From: Eumeta japonica
Taxonomy: Eukaryota; Arthropoda; Insecta; Lepidoptera; Psychidae
Length of the DNA: 64,000 nucleotides
Direction: 5' to 3'
Assembly: GCA_005406025.1 (NCBI GenBank)
Contig: BGZK01000889.1
Coordinates: 1 to 64,000 of the forward strand
The notes beneath the pieces were generated by a model. It worked only from the letters and a program-made list of their open reading frames with translations. It did no database searches and was not told the origin of the DNA. Both the position numbers and the translations under genes were made by a program. Below are positions 12,931 to 25,734 of this stretch, one piece after another (the first letter of the stretch is position 1; each line of letters starts with the position of its first letter).

Positions 12931-13309
12931 GGCTTCGCTTTTACATACGCCGTTGTAGAATCGGCTATTTACATTTTCAGGGTTCCGTAGGTTGGCCTAT
13001 CACTAAGCCTACGCCACGGGTCTGTCTTTGTGTCTTTCCTACTTTTGAGAGGCTGTATGTTTTGAACTACAATGTAGATAGCGGTGGGAAAATTTTCACA
13101 GGATATATGTTACTGCTGAATATTCTACTGAATATGCTAAGAAATAATGAAAAAATTAAACATAACAACTTAAAGTAGACCCCTTAAAATGAATGTGGTT
13201 TTTATTTATTTTTTAATTTTGCTCTGTCGTAAAAATAGTAATATATACAAGCCTAAAACATAATGTGAACACAATAACATACTTTAAGGAATGCAAATAA
13301 TAGTACTAG

Positions 13310-13445
13310 TGAGTCGGGCTCTCGCTAAGGATCCCGAATTAAGAGATAAAAAAAGTTCTTTCAAAATGTACGACACTATTATATTGTGTGGTGGTACAAA
13401 ATCCTCGGTGCATTAGTCCTGCTCGCACTTAGCCGGTTTTTTAAT
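13310..13445 (-). repeat. Interspersed repeat, GTGCGAG head family, minus-strand copy
   Basis: On the minus strand this begins AAAAACCGGCTAAGTGCGAG and continues with ACCGAGG and TTTGTACCACCACAC. The CCGGC[TC]AAGTGCGAG start is the head shared with copies at 29398 and 51405, here in opposite orientation. The remainder is too diverged to define the far end. Confidence 0.5.
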
Positions 13446-14029
13446 GTTTCCATTGCTGTCTAGGTCTTTCGAGAAACAAAAATTCGAACACCTGGCCCGG
13501 GTGGTGAAATGCCTAAATGTAAATTTTATGCATATACCCGACTGACCAATTATCATTTAACCCGAGCGCTAGCTTGGAAATTGAAGATTTAGAGTGCAAT
13601 TTATTTGAACGAGCCACTGGCCAGTTATTTTTTTTCAAACTTTTGTTGAAAAAGGCAAGCAGTCCTAATTATTTTATATAATCATTGCTTTAAAATACAC
13701 TGCTGCTGTATAGAACAAAATATCAATTCATTTTTTGATGAAATCTATCGAAATTTCAATTAGAAATTAATTTCAATTGACCCCACATGAATTCAGTCAA
13801 GAGATTTCTCTATAATTACTTAGTGAAAATTTGATATAAATTCCATTATTTCGCAAATAGACTTTTTTTTAAATCGCCATTGGGTTATAAATCTAATATC
13901 AGCATTTTTAAAAATAGATATAAACTATTATAAAGAAATTTAATGAATTTTATTCGTCAGTTTTGTTTTATAGTGTAAAGCGTATAAATTTTATAATACG
14001 CAATATAGTTTGATTCATTTTTAGGATTT

Positions 14030-14317
14030 CGTAGTCACAACGAACTCTTATATTTTGGCCATGTCCGTCTGTCCGTTTCTTTATCTGTCTGTCTGTCCAC
14101 GGCTTAGTTCAATATCTTAATATGGACAGCTGTAATTTAGTATAGGTTAATATCAATCACGCCAACAAGGTGATAGAACAAAATATAGAAAAGAAATTTT
14201 TTTTTAGAGTACCCCTCCCTTCACATAATATGGGGATGAATTTTTTTCATCTTTCCCATGGTGTGGAGTATCATTGGATAGCTTATTCGAAAACATTGCG
14301 GCTCCGTGAAAACCATT
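14030..14317 (+). repeat. Interspersed repeat with (GTCY)n and stretch 'AATCACGCCAACAAGGTGAT'
   Basis: The segment starts with GGATTTCGTAGTC, has a run of GTCTGTCYGT tetramers, then CACGGCTTAG, GCTGTAATTTAGTAT, AATCACGCCAACAAGGTGAT, a T-rich block and TATCATTGGATAGCTTATTC. The same motifs in the same order occur at 34330-34620, so it is a dispersed family. Translated frames are short, so it is probably a non-autonomous element. A perfect hairpin (14318-14378) lies immediately after it. Confidence 0.6.
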
Positions 14318-14378
14318 TTTCGATTTAGATATCCGTTTGCGACATTTAACATGTCGCAAACGGATATCTAAATCGAAA
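14318..14378. repeat. Perfect 28-bp hairpin with 5-nt loop
   Basis: Bases 14318-14345 are the exact reverse complement of 14351-14378, with loop TTAAC between them. The arm contains TTAGATATCCGTTTGCGACA. A perfect 28-bp stem is far longer than expected by chance. It follows an interspersed repeat, so it may be an inverted duplication at the element's end rather than a gene. Confidence 0.9.
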
Positions 14379-15589
14379 GTGTTAATTTTTGTTAGAATCC
14401 AGTGGCCGCTCCCTTATCTGGCAAAAGTTTATTGAAATTTAAAATCATAACATCCTTAACATCTGTTCTAAGTGCGTTCTTTTTAGACGTCATTCGCCGT
14501 TAACACTTGAACTCAATTAATGAGTTTACAATATCAAACAGAAAGTCGTCATCTAAGTCCGCATACTGACTAGGGAACTTAACACTGAGCGTGGCGTGGC
14601 ACGCACTTGGCCGATTTTTTTCATAACCACATGCAGTCTCAGAAAGCTTTTTAAACTCGATGAAGCATTGTGTTGAATATTAGTTTTTTTTTTAATATTG
14701 ATAATGAACAACTTGCTGATTCAAATAGTCCTGAGAACTAAAAAATAATCTTCCATAGACACATCAACGTCATCAATTAATTCAGTAGTAGTACAATACA
14801 CATTCCGGTACCGCCTTATTGTAGTTCTATTATTGTCTCTGACGTAATAATAAGGCCCGGCCATCGTTCACGTGCTTTAATTGTGACAATCTCTGAGAGA
14901 TACGTCTTTTGAAGTCTATGGGAATGTTTTTAATTTGTCTTCGTTGAACCCCTCAGAAATAATATTTTAATACTCCTATCAAATTTCTTTATTTTAAAAA
15001 AAATTGAGAATTTTCTAAAACTTTCTGACAACATTAATTTCACCTTTGTTTTCGAAAATTAACTTTCTAAAGGATGTCTACATTTTGAGTTTCTACGAAG
15101 CTGAGTATTCTGAAAGTTTTTGTGATGATGATGATTTTAGGCATTCAAAAATTTCGTTAACATTCAATGCCTAAAAATTGAGCTCGATCGATACTGTATA
15201 TTTACAAAAAAATACTAATCTGTAAATAAGTCGGTAAGTACCTTTTCCAAGAACTCATTTTTGTTAAAATTTTATTTTTACAGGTTAATTGGCTAAAACC
15301 AGAATTCAATTCATACGTTACATATTTTTGAAAATAATTTTAAAACGAGTTCGTGATAGATCAGAGATCTAAACTATGATTCCGATAAAATTGTTCTAAT
15401 TGCCAGACTGTATATTTCAAAAAATACATAAAACCAAGAAACAAAAACAAAGTTTATAGACTAGACGAGAGCAGTCGCATCATCGTCGACGTCTAATTTC
15501 GACATTAAGGAATTTCCATAATTTCCGCATTATGGAAGCACCGTGAATATTGATAACAATAAAAATATATTCAAAATCACTCCTACTCA

Positions 15590-15860
15590 GTGAATTCCTT
15601 ATCCTTTTCACCGAAGCGCGAACGCGCTCAATACCCGCGTCGTGCGCACACGACGTCCAGCTACGAGTTCTCATCCGGAGCGCACAGCGCCCGATCGCTC
15701 GACGCAAATCCGAAGATCGCCGCTCGACTACAATAAATCGCGTGTTATAATTTCGCGCGTCCGTTACGCGGGGCATCTACATAAATGCCCCGTTACGAAA
15801 TTGACCGTACCCCGCCGCTAACGGGGAAGCTCGCGGTACGCTGCCCACCCACTTGTGGTG
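15590..15860. promoter_or_regulatory. CpG-dense island
   Basis: CpG-rich sequence (for example CCCGCGTCGTGCGCACACGA and CGCGCGTCCGTTACGCGGGG) runs for about 270 bases in an AT-rich region. Both strands have overlapping open frames because CG-rich DNA lacks stops; neither shows a recognisable domain. Next to it is a short inverted pair ACGCGGGGCAT / ATGCCCCGT (about 15765-15795). A promoter or unmethylated regulatory element is one explanation. Confidence 0.3.
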
Positions 15861-15899
15861 ATTTTTTATAAACCGTATCGCTGTGTTACCTCGACTGTT

Positions 15900-17670
15900 A
15901 AGCTCGGCTAGGACCACGCTCGCTCTGCTCGTAAACTATGGAGTTGTTTGCAGGAGCGGAGAAGAATTATACGTGGAGCAGGCGAATGTACGGTCGACTG
16001 CCCCCGTCTCCTCTCCTACGGGCCCATGCCAGTGGAAACGCTGTGGTGTTTGCGCGTATGTCCGTACTGACCTTACATTAAGTATTTGGAAACACAAACC
16101 GTGTTCTTAAACTGTTCGCAACGATGATGGAAACTTTTATAAATCTCTTTACATATATAGCGACTATACAGAAAAAACGACTGCTATAAGACATAAAATT
16201 GAATACCGTTTAATAATATGAAGCAAACTTATAATAAACAATTTAAATAATAAAGCTATTTTTAATTCCTATAAAAAGAATAGATTTGCGATATGTGCAA
16301 TCTTTTAAGATCAGATGCAGAAAGTCGGCGAACTAGAAAAAACGTATGCAATAAAAGTGTCTATTTTTCTCTAAAGTTTAAATCATGTGATAACTGTTAT
16401 TTCGTCTGTTTTATTGTGTTACACTATAAAAAAACTAGACTGGTATTGATTTTTTTTAATTTGATTTCTTTGCTATCGTTGCCAAAATATTACAGGTTTG
16501 AAAACATTTCTAAGAAAAACAAAATAATATCCAAGAAATGTACGTCTTATTTTTTATTACATATCTATTGTCTTTTCATTAGTATTTTAGATAACGGAAA
16601 GATATATTTTGATCATGAATAATTACTATGGCACTGATATTCTGCGACGTACAAATTACGCGTTCTATGAAAGGTTCTGTTACGACTTTTTCTGGGTGTT
16701 TTAGTTGTTAGTCTTGTATCAAGTTTCAATTGCCCTACGTTACTACTTAGCCACTAAGGGCATTCATAAATTCCGTCACACGAATTTCATAATTTCTGGA
16801 TCAGTGCTTTCACGTGCAGGGGGACGTCATACAATACCCTTTATTTTATGACGTCCCTCTCATTTGATATGACATTACATATTTTTTAATTTAAAATTTT
16901 GAAATCAGAAATGAACGATACAAAATTTAATCATCTTGTGTGCATGGATTTTCAACCCCTTAGTATTACTTATGATTGGAATAGCAGTTACTTCGTTCTC
17001 AATCTGGATAGTCCCTAGGAATATTCGCTGTGTCAACATCCTCTTCATCCAACCATATAACATCGTCATCGCTAATCAAGCAAATAAGTCTCCTAGCACG
17101 TCTAGACTACAATAGGGTACAATTTTTAGGGACTAATATTCATGACAGATAAAACCTCATGCGGTCTCTAACGTGATTGCTAGTGTTGATTAGAAAATTT
17201 AGATTTGAATATTTTAAATTTATACGAGTGTCGTCACAAAGTTTATGAGTCGTCGTCCCCTTCGCGTGTCACACTTCACACACCCACTCCTCGTCCTTGA
17301 TACGAGACGTAATTTATGGATGAGCCCTTAAGATTGATACAGAAAGATGAACCCGTGTGTATACATACGTATATAGGTACAGACAGTACGACTAACCAAA
17401 AAATAATTAGATATTTTTTATTAGCTGATAAGTAAGACGGAGACGGAGGGTACCATAAGAAGTACAGTTAATGGGTAGGAATTATGTAAAACACAACTGC
17501 ATGTTATGTTATAGGATATTGCGAAGCTACGGCTGAGCACGTAAATAAAGATGAGCTTAGGTTTGGAACAGGGCTGTATAAATATCGGAAACACGTTCTC
17601 AACTTTTAAATGCTAGGTTTATAATAATTCTAAAAATGGATATTAAACGAAATACTGGGATTAAAAAAAA
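15900..17670. other. AT-rich non-coding stretch
   Basis: No gene, RNA gene or classified element was recognised. A 109-codon open frame at 16293-16622 is dominated by Phe, Ile, Lys and Leu, as expected from AT-rich chance sequence. Confidence 0.4.
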
Positions 17671-17679
17671 AACACGAAA

Positions 17680-17815
17680 CAAGTGCCAATAAACTCGCAC
17701 CCTGAGGGTTGCGTACAAATTTAAAGTACGTAGATATACGATCCGTCAAGAATCTCGACTATATGTACGCCAATTTCAATAAAGATGCTGATGAGATATC
17801 GACATTCAAGAATTC
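17680..17815 (+). repeat. Interspersed repeat, GTGCGAG head family, copy 2
   Basis: Shows 'aagtgccaataaactcgcac', then 'cctgagggttgcgtaca', 'acgtagatatacgatccgtc' and 'gctgatgagatat', the same series as the copies at 2297 and 22730. Confidence 0.6.
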
Positions 17816-19629
17816 CGAAATATTTATTGTTTTATATTTGCATACAAAGTTTTCGAAATAGTAAAGTAATATAACAGGAAATTAAAAAATATTCTCACGT
17901 ACATCCGTTTACATCACGGTCCACACTACTGCTGCGTATATTAAATTGCAGTAGCATTTTATTTTTAATTAATTTAGGTATAAATTAATCTATTTCAAAT
18001 TTTACTCTTTATTTGTTCTTGACACCTTCCTTCTTGCGAGATTTAATGATTTCGAATCAAAGGAAAATATTGTATTATGCAGAGTTTGCCAGAAATGACC
18101 GTATTTTTTTACTAGGTTGAACACGCTTCTAAGAAGGATGATGTTTTTATAACTCCAAAAGAGCGTAGACCTATTTGATATTAAATGCAATTGGATACCT
18201 CTATCTTCCTGAGAACAGGGGTAGACAAACAAACGGACAACGGACCACCTATAAAAAATATAATTAATTAAGAAATTGCTTACAAAATATTTTTGTTTAC
18301 ATAATTTTCAATTATTAGTTCTATTAATTACCTTTAACAAATCCGAATTATTTGAAAGATTAATGGAAATCATTAAATACAATTCATTGAAACTTCGAAG
18401 CTTATATAGCTACATTAGCGGTCTCGCACGCATTTCACTGGGTGTAAAATTAAATTTAGCAATTTTTCGTATTACTCAAACGTGGTCCCGGTTTTGTTCC
18501 CATGGACACAGAATGAGATAGAATGAGTTCTCGATGTTTGATTCTGATTAGACTGCCGGTTCTGGTCCTCGTCCGGCTTTCGATTCCAATACAGAACTCT
18601 ACACCTATTCTTGGTCCTCCCTTGGGCAGTAATGGTAGTGATAATAAACTACTATTTATACAGCAACAGACATACAAACGAACATAATATCATAAGAATT
18701 TTAAAACTATCTATAAATGATTCCGCATCGAATGATCGAAGTCTTATACAGGTACGTTCAATAATTTTTACGCGATTACACGATAATTTATAAAGAAAAA
18801 CCATTTGAATTATTTGTACATAACCGTTACTCGTTCGCTTCGCTGAACGTAAACTAATAGTCAACAATAATTATTTTCTTATGGTTCAGACATGCTCATG
18901 GTTTCAATCGCGTGAGCAAAGAATGAATCCCTTCATTTTAAAAATTAACCGTTCTCGCTGACAATTCTGCTCCCGATCACGGTCTTGTTAATGTCCTTAT
19001 TACTTATTACAATCCTTACAACCATCAGCGTATGACAAACACACATTAAAACATACTTTTACATTTTTTATATTATGAAAATAGCCTATAACCATCTACA
19101 GACGATTCTGCATCGAATAGTTCATGGTTGCATGGCGATACGTTTCGTAGTTTTTGCATTATGCACGGCCGAAGAAAGCTATTTTCATTATATGTATGTA
19201 TAGATTATGACATCTACATAGGATGCAGCACATACAAATAGACACAATTGTGTTGAATTCCTTCAGTAATATGAAGAAAATATTTAACAAAAAAGTGTTC
19301 TCAAACTTTTAATTCTTTCTAGGTAATTTGTTATTGTACACACTGTTTCATTAGGAGCATTTATATTGATTAAATATGAATAAACCGAAAGATCTAGTCT
19401 TTCTTTCCACAATATCAGTAAATCTGACACATGCCAGAGAATAAAAATATTCGATATTCAATATAAAATATAAGATAAATATGTATGAATTGAGTATATA
19501 AATTGACGTTCGTTAACCTGTTACCAACGACAGTTTTTAGTCGACAATGCTTTCATCCCCCGTTTTACCTGTGAGTGGAATTCTCTAAAACAATGGAAGA
19601 CGTGTTTATTGTTTTCTAATTCAAAGCTT

Positions 19630-19855
19630 ATATATGAAGTTTCATGTTTTTGCGTAGTACCTAAACGGACTGACATCCCATATAAGTTTTCACGCACTAT
19701 TTCATCCCCTTTGAGTTTCATTTTCGCGACAGAATTTTTCTTATATAATTTAACAAAATTAGTTGAGCTGTTTAAACGCGAAAACGTAACACGTAGACAG
19801 AGAGACAAACAAATACATTTTCACATTTATAATATTAGTACGGATTGATCCTAAA
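19630..19855 (+). repeat. 3' tail of a lepidopteran-type interspersed retroelement
   Basis: The end reads GAGCTGTTTAAACGCGAAAA, then CGTAACACGTAGACAGAGAG, a CAAA/ACAA stretch, CATTTATAATATTAGTACGG. Tails with 'cgtttagacgcgaaagcgta', repeated CAGA and ATAATATTAGTA are typical of abundant Lepidoptera retroelements (established from general knowledge, not searched). The upstream part encodes no intact protein, so only the 3' end is present. Confidence 0.55.
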
Positions 19856-20185
19856 GATTATTAGGCACTAAACTCGTCAATCCTAAAGCATGCTAATGAA
19901 GTTGCCTCAAATATCGATATCGCATGCCTTAATATATACAAATACAATGAAGTCACATCCCTAACATCGGTAGCCAGTCAATTACCTCGCTTATTATCGA
20001 GTGTGTCTTTTTATTGTTGCTCGCCGACCTGTGGGAACACACTGTGACTACTGTGTCGAAGAAGGTCCGCGTATGCCTACTACACGTGTCTCACACAATC
20101 GCTCAATAATTAATGATTTTGTATTTAGTTCTCGATCGCTTTATAGGAATCTTATTGTTTAAGAACGATGAAGGTCTGCAAAAGA

Positions 20186-20189
<4 letters not shown>

Positions 20190-20219
<30 letters not shown>
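20190..20219. repeat. (GT)15 microsatellite
   Basis: Uninterrupted GT run of 30 bases, read from G20190. Confidence 0.95.
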
Positions 20220-20222
<3 letters not shown>

Positions 20223-20304
20223 ACCTTTACGCGCACTTGATATAAAACCTCATTGCTTGGCATTGTGACAGTTGTTATCACTAAACTAAAAATCAATAAG
20301 GCAT

Positions 20305-20350
20305 GTTAGAATTTAATAGTTAAGATCGGTCTTAACTATTAAATTCTAAC
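20305..20350. repeat. Perfect 21-bp hairpin with 4-nt loop
   Basis: Bases 20305-20325 (GTTAGAATTTAATAGTTAAG then A) are the exact reverse complement of 20330-20350, with loop TCGG. It would fold as a very stable stem capped by a UUCG-like tetraloop. Flanks show no target duplication and no miRNA-type mismatches, so its origin is unclear. Confidence 0.9.
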
Positions 20351-20459
20351 CGATTCCGGAATTGGATACATGATTTACAGTGAGATCGTTTCTTATAAAA
20401 ACCAAAAATAAACAATGTTTACGTATAGCGTATAAGTTTGCTCGAAATTTAAGCGATTC

Positions 20460-20505
20460 ACTCTATGCCCACCCGGACGGAGCTGCGGGTACAGGAAGTT
20501 ATTAA
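20460..20505 (+). repeat. Helitron-like terminal motif, diverged
   Basis: Reads ATGCCCACCCGGACGGAGCT then GCGGGTACAGG, a diverged form of the G+C-rich hairpin GCGGGCGGAGCCGCGGGC seen at 42173-42204. It has lost the terminal CTAG, so this is at most a relic. Confidence 0.35.
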
Positions 20506-21084
20506 AAACGGACTACAATTGTTACACCTTACTTCTGTTACGGTCAAAGCATTGCTTTACCTCCTAGTGGAAAACCACAAAATGAGGCCTGAGATGTTTT
20601 ATTTCAATTTCAAGAACGAATAAAGTAACTAATTAGAATAATGTTCTCGGGTACATGTGATGGAACAATCTATAAACGTACAAAAACTTATTGTCTACTA
20701 ATAAAAATAATTATTTATTTCTATAATGTCATTCATTTTTGTACACGTAAATGCAACATTTCGTTAAATGGTTATCATATTAATATGTTTTGTTTTTGCT
20801 TATCTAAAATTTAATAAACATCATTTATGTATTTGACGTTTACCTGCAATAAATTAAGAATTTACTAATTAATTTGATTTATTTTGAATTTTAGTCAAGA
20901 TTATGGTTGAACTTTATTAAAACGCTTACGAATTATAATATTGAAAATGCGTTTTTTATTTAGTTGCCTATTTCGTTAATTCTGGATAAAAATGAATGAA
21001 ACTATAACTGATTTTTTAACATTGCTATAGGGTCATGCATTTCAATAATGAATAAAAATTAATAAAATTAAAACGGATTCTTTG

Positions 21085-21290
21085 TCGTTCACCCTACAGC
21101 CCAGACTTAGCATCTGCGATTATTTTCTGTTCAGATTTGTGAAAAAAAAATTACATGGAAAAAACTTAAGAACGAAAACTACTTAAGATACCACCATAAA
21201 CTAGTTCCCGAAATCGGACAAAAATTACTCCTATCCAATGCCTTTAAAGATATATTGTTTGCGTCTTTGGTCAATCGAATGTAGAATAAT
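21085..21290 (+). pseudogene. mariner transposase relic, C-terminal part
   Basis: One frame reads SPYSPDLASA and the next, after a shift of one base, reads CDYFLFRFVKKKLHG. Together they match the mariner block containing the third catalytic Asp (usual HPPYSPDLAP[CS]DY.LF..L...L.G). Nothing before the block is recognisable, and the reading frame is lost after it. It is an old fragment. Confidence 0.75.
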
Positions 21291-22729
21291 TGGCCACTGA
21301 CATCTGGAACCTGGAGGTCATTGAACTCGTTTTAAATAACATTAGTGCTTATAGATGTTTCAGTTGATAACTCAACCTCAACACTATGCAGAGGAGCAAT
21401 TTCAAAATTTGTGGTGACTAAAAATTAATTATCGAATTAAGCTTTACAGAAACAAAAAAATGTTATAGGCTTTGATTTAAACTCAAATTCTACGTATAAA
21501 TAGACTACCATATTGACCACTGGACCAATTGAACTCATTATTCCTAAGTGACATTTAAAGAAGAACACATTCTAAATTTTCATCGAAAATTTGAAAATTA
21601 CAAAAAAAAAATCTAGGTATACGAAATGTATTCATGACCAATCCATTCATTTGGCATGTCACGTGACGCATTTGACAAAAGTTTATTTTAGTTTTAAAAT
21701 TTCCCCGCGATTGAACTTCTAAAATCGAATCTCAAGTTCATGTATTCCTGATTGAGTATTTAGGTCTACCAAATCACAACTTTTTCGTTCAGTAGATTCG
21801 GATAAATTGAGCTGTGAGAGACGGTTATACGCACACGAGGGTGATCCTATAAAGGTTAGGTTTTTCCATCGGGTGTATGTAACCCTAAAAAAGGCTTGAG
21901 CGACATACGCCACACCCTCGTGTTCCAACAGACAAATGACAAAAAACGGAAGAGTACAGTCGCTCGTCATAATTAACATGTATGAACTATGGAAAAAACC
22001 TTCAATTTTCTTGAAGCTTGGGCCGCGTTGCAAATTCTACCACGGTATTCAGTTGATTATTGATATAGTATCTTTAAAAGTATACATTTTTCAATCTTTT
22101 AAAAATATGAGTGCTCATTACAATTCCAAACATGAGGAGAAGCAATTTGTGTTTGATAATTCTAGATAAAATAAAAAATAATGGTAAGCTACAAAAGGTA
22201 TAATATATACAAATTAAAAATTTGAAGAGGAGGCCACATTTTTTTCTCTGGTAATAACATACAAACCACGACAATAATTTCCTAACTATAACTATTAATT
22301 ATAAAAATTTATAAAAGGTTAGGATTACTTCGACACTTGAAGAAACTATATTCAGCTGTCAAATAATCTTTTTTTCGTATAAAGCTTTCATTAATTAATG
22401 ATGTTATATTATATATAAAATAATTTTATAGTGATTACGGTAAGTATCGTGTTATTAGCAAATATGAGCAAAAGAATAAAACTTTACGAGGAAATTCTTT
22501 GAACACATTCATAAAACTTTTATGAAAACTTTACATTGAATCGTAATAACATATTTGTCACATATATTTAAAAATTCGTTAAAATAAAATATGACAGTTC
22601 ATATTTTTTTATAATCGTGTTTTTTTGCAAAAATGCAAAATAATCGGTAAAAAATATTTGCCAATGTTTCCACTTTATTTGGATAAATATTTTTTATATA
22701 AAAATAAATAAATAACTAACATGTTATAA

Positions 22730-22880
22730 AATCGGACAAGCTCGAATAAGACTCGCATCCTGAGGGTTCCGTATAAACATAATTATGTATCATAATAAAG
22801 ATATTTCGTTCATCAAAAGATTCGTTGATTTTTGTCTGTTTTATATACCGACACAGGCGAGATATTGGTCTCAGGAATAC
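22730..22880 (+). repeat. Interspersed repeat, GTGCGAG head family, copy 3
   Basis: Shows 'cggacaagctcgaataagac', 'tcgcatcctgagggttccgt', 'aaagatatttcgttcatcaa' and 'accgacacaggcgagatatt', in the same order as the copies at 2297 and 17680. Confidence 0.65.
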
Positions 22881-23039
22881 CGAAACCTTTACTTTTTTCC
22901 AAAAAATTTTCGAAAAATCCGATCACTTGAAAATTTTAAGTTTTCATGGCATCAAGTTAAAAAATGTTCTCGCATACATTGGTTTACGATATGGTTTATA
23001 CTCCACTTGTAAGTGTAAGTATGTAATGACAAAAAGTTT

Positions 23040-24310
23040 CAAATTTGCACATAATTATTTATTTATATTTTTTTTTAGAGGATCTATTAATAAAACTTTA
23101 TTTTTCCAATAATAATCAGTTTCTACATTTGGTAACAAATAAAATTGAAGATCTTTCTGATAGAATAATGCGAATACTATACATACCAAAACGAAAAATG
23201 AAACATATCATAGGCTTAATCATCACCTTTAACCTAAACCCACACCTACGCGGTTTTATTCAATCATATTCATAAAATACCCATTCTGCATTTCAAGTTT
23301 ACCTTATTTCCGTAAAAAAAAGAAATATTCAATACATTCATAATATACTTCAGAATTAAGTTAATCATTATGGAATACGGCCCCCTCTATATCGCTTAGA
23401 GCACTATACACTAACTAGGCGTATTTTAGTTAAACTCGTAGGATTAATAAAAAAATACTATATGACTTTCGCATAATTTTTGGGTACTCACGTATCTCAC
23501 GGACGGACAGACGAGTAAAGCATAATGCATGTCAGCGGCTGTGAGTAATTTTATATAAAAATATAAACTGACACGGTTCCATTTCGATATACCAAGTTTT
23601 AAATCGGACAGTGCAGGACAAGACGTGATTAAGAGCATCGAAGTTTACGTACATCTAAAAGTAGGCACATCGTCGATATTTATCGATACGCCAGGGTCAA
23701 CAAAATATCTGGTTTGTGCATTCTACGGGTTTTTTTTTTTAATCCTAAAAGTATACAGCCACAATAAATTTAAAGTTTGACTTGTCATTAATATTTTTCG
23801 TCTCAAATATAGGTATCGGCGATTCATCGTCACCGAGTTTCTAGAAAGCCGTATAAATCACGGCTCGGCGAATTTATGCTTACAAGAAAGAAAAAACGGA
23901 ATCCTATTTATAAAAAAAAAAGTGCTTCTCATAAAATACAATATTTATAAGTGAGAGCTTAATTTTAGCGAAATATATGTTTTATTTTTCTGATACGTGT
24001 AGTTAACTCATTAATTATAATGCTTGGAAATTAAGTGAACTCGGTTTAATAATACTACCACAATTCAATCTTTTGCATAAATTATCATACCGAGGACATG
24101 ACATATCTGAAAATACTTTGTTATTTACGATTTTTTTTTTTGTTAATAAGTATATTAAAAAAAATTGTTGCCATATACGTAGACATTTAGACCATTATTT
24201 TTTCCATTTTCTTAGACATTCGGTTATTCAAATTAATCTTTCGGGGTTGATTTATAGGTCATGTAATGAAATTACTAATTTAATAATGATATGTTTCTAC
24301 ACACAATTAT
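23040..24310. other. AT-rich non-coding stretch
   Basis: No gene recognised. Fragments such as 'acggacggacagacgag' near 23500 (opposite strand of the GTCY-rich repeat ends) suggest further worn repeat DNA. Confidence 0.4.
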
Positions 24311-24315
24311 ACTAA

Positions 24316-24660
24316 CTTTCGCCCGCGGCTTCGCCCGCGTAAATATGGAATCGATTCCTACACATCGACTAATCACTCTGTAAGCCACGATCCCTATGTC
24401 GGTCCCGCTCTCTATTTCGCTTCCGGTGTCGACTAGAACTCGGTTCTATTATCAGCAACCAATTGGCATAAGTATAGAATTCGTTTTAGGTTCATGAAAG
24501 CAAAGCCAGGAGCAAAAACTGGCCATAAAATCAATAATTTCAATAACGACATGGCAAGAGATTCCTTCTAACCAATAGCGAAGTCCGCATTCAAATCCAT
24601 TCGGCCGTTTTCACGTGATGGGCATATAAATAAACGGACAGACTAAATTCAAAAAAAAAA
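24316..24660. repeat. Interspersed element with Helitron-like end and retroelement-like tail
   Basis: The left end reads ACTTTCGCCCGCGGCTTCGC, the inverse of the GCGGGCGAAGCCGCGGGCAAA motif. The right end reads CATTCGGCCGTTTTCACGTG, ATGGGCATATAAATAAACGG and ACAGAC followed by a run of A. The middle contains GTCGGTCCCGCTCTC, also found in diverged form in the element at 43712-44040. No coding capacity. Whether this is one element or two nested ones cannot be decided by eye. Confidence 0.5.
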
Positions 24661-24669
24661 AAAATTGAA

Positions 24670-25720
24670 TCTTGGTTTATTATCGATTTTAAGGGTTCCC
24701 AATCAATTTCTATTCTAAATATCAACAATGTACTAGCTTTCCACCCTTTAAAACTTTATTATATGTATGATTATTGTAATACACAAAGTATTTCTTCTGC
24801 GCTCTTAGACTTTGATCAAATTTTAAAACAAAAATGTAAACGTAGATACAACATAGAAATAAAACTATAAAATGACCTATTTTATTGGAACTGACTTGCT
24901 TGTTAAAATAATTTCTTAGGACTTGTCAAACAAATTTTGCAATTTCTAGAATTCTTTAGGATTCGTCCAAACTCAGACCCAACCCAAACTATTTAAGAAG
25001 GTATTTCGCTCTTTTGCTTGGTTCAGTTTCCTGTAATGTCAATAATATTCAATGTTCCACAAATAATTCAAAAATTTCAGTGGCATATGTAAACCTAATA
25101 CTGTCCAGAATTTGTTAGATATTAAAATTCGGGTTTGCCTTCGGAAGGATATTACAAGACTTCGATTGACGATTTAGGTGTTAGGATTTAATTAAAAAAA
25201 TTACTGCGTTGTTCATTTAATATGTAAAAATAGAATAGAAAAATTATGTGTTTTTTAATAACTAATGCTTGTCGTTTCTATGTTAGGTACTTTAATATCT
25301 CATAATTAATACATTAGGAATCACATTCATGAACTTCAAAATTGCTGAGAATAAAGTAGGTATGATTATCACAAATTTCTCTTTTTTATATAAGTCTAAT
25401 TAAAGCAATGTACTGCATTTTCTTGTAAAAAGAGTTGTTGTATTCGTGTTGGTTCGACTAGCACTCGTTCGGTTGTACACTACGCAATTAATATTTAACT
25501 GTCATTATTAACATCATCTGTTTTACTACATAACAACGACATAAGTAATTATACTTCAAAATTGCGCACTTATAGAAAATTTTTGGTCTCACCCGAGCAT
25601 CTCGAAGAAGTATCGTGCATTTTCTGCCTTTTCTTACATCGTTCCCGCCGTACTATCACAAAAAAGAATTACTAACATTCTCCACTGTCGATATAATTTA
25701 ATATTCGTCGTAAATAATTT
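24670..25720. other. AT-rich non-coding stretch
   Basis: No gene, RNA gene or classified element recognised. It leads into a CpG-dense island. Confidence 0.4.
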
Positions 25721-25734
25721 ATGCAATTCGATAA

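Noticed and set aside
14318..14378. Interpretation of the perfect hairpin as a miRNA gene
   Set aside because: Animal miRNA precursors usually have bulges and a longer loop; a perfect 28-bp stem with a 5-nt loop beside a repeat fits an inverted duplication better. It is kept as a structure, not as an RNA gene.
15480..15776. 98-codon minus-strand frame in a CpG-dense island
   Set aside because: The opposite strand is also open across the same bases, and neither has family features; explained by base composition.
16293..16622. 109-codon open frame on the plus strand
   Set aside because: Dominated by Phe, Ile, Lys and Ser as expected in AT-rich DNA; no signal peptide or domain.
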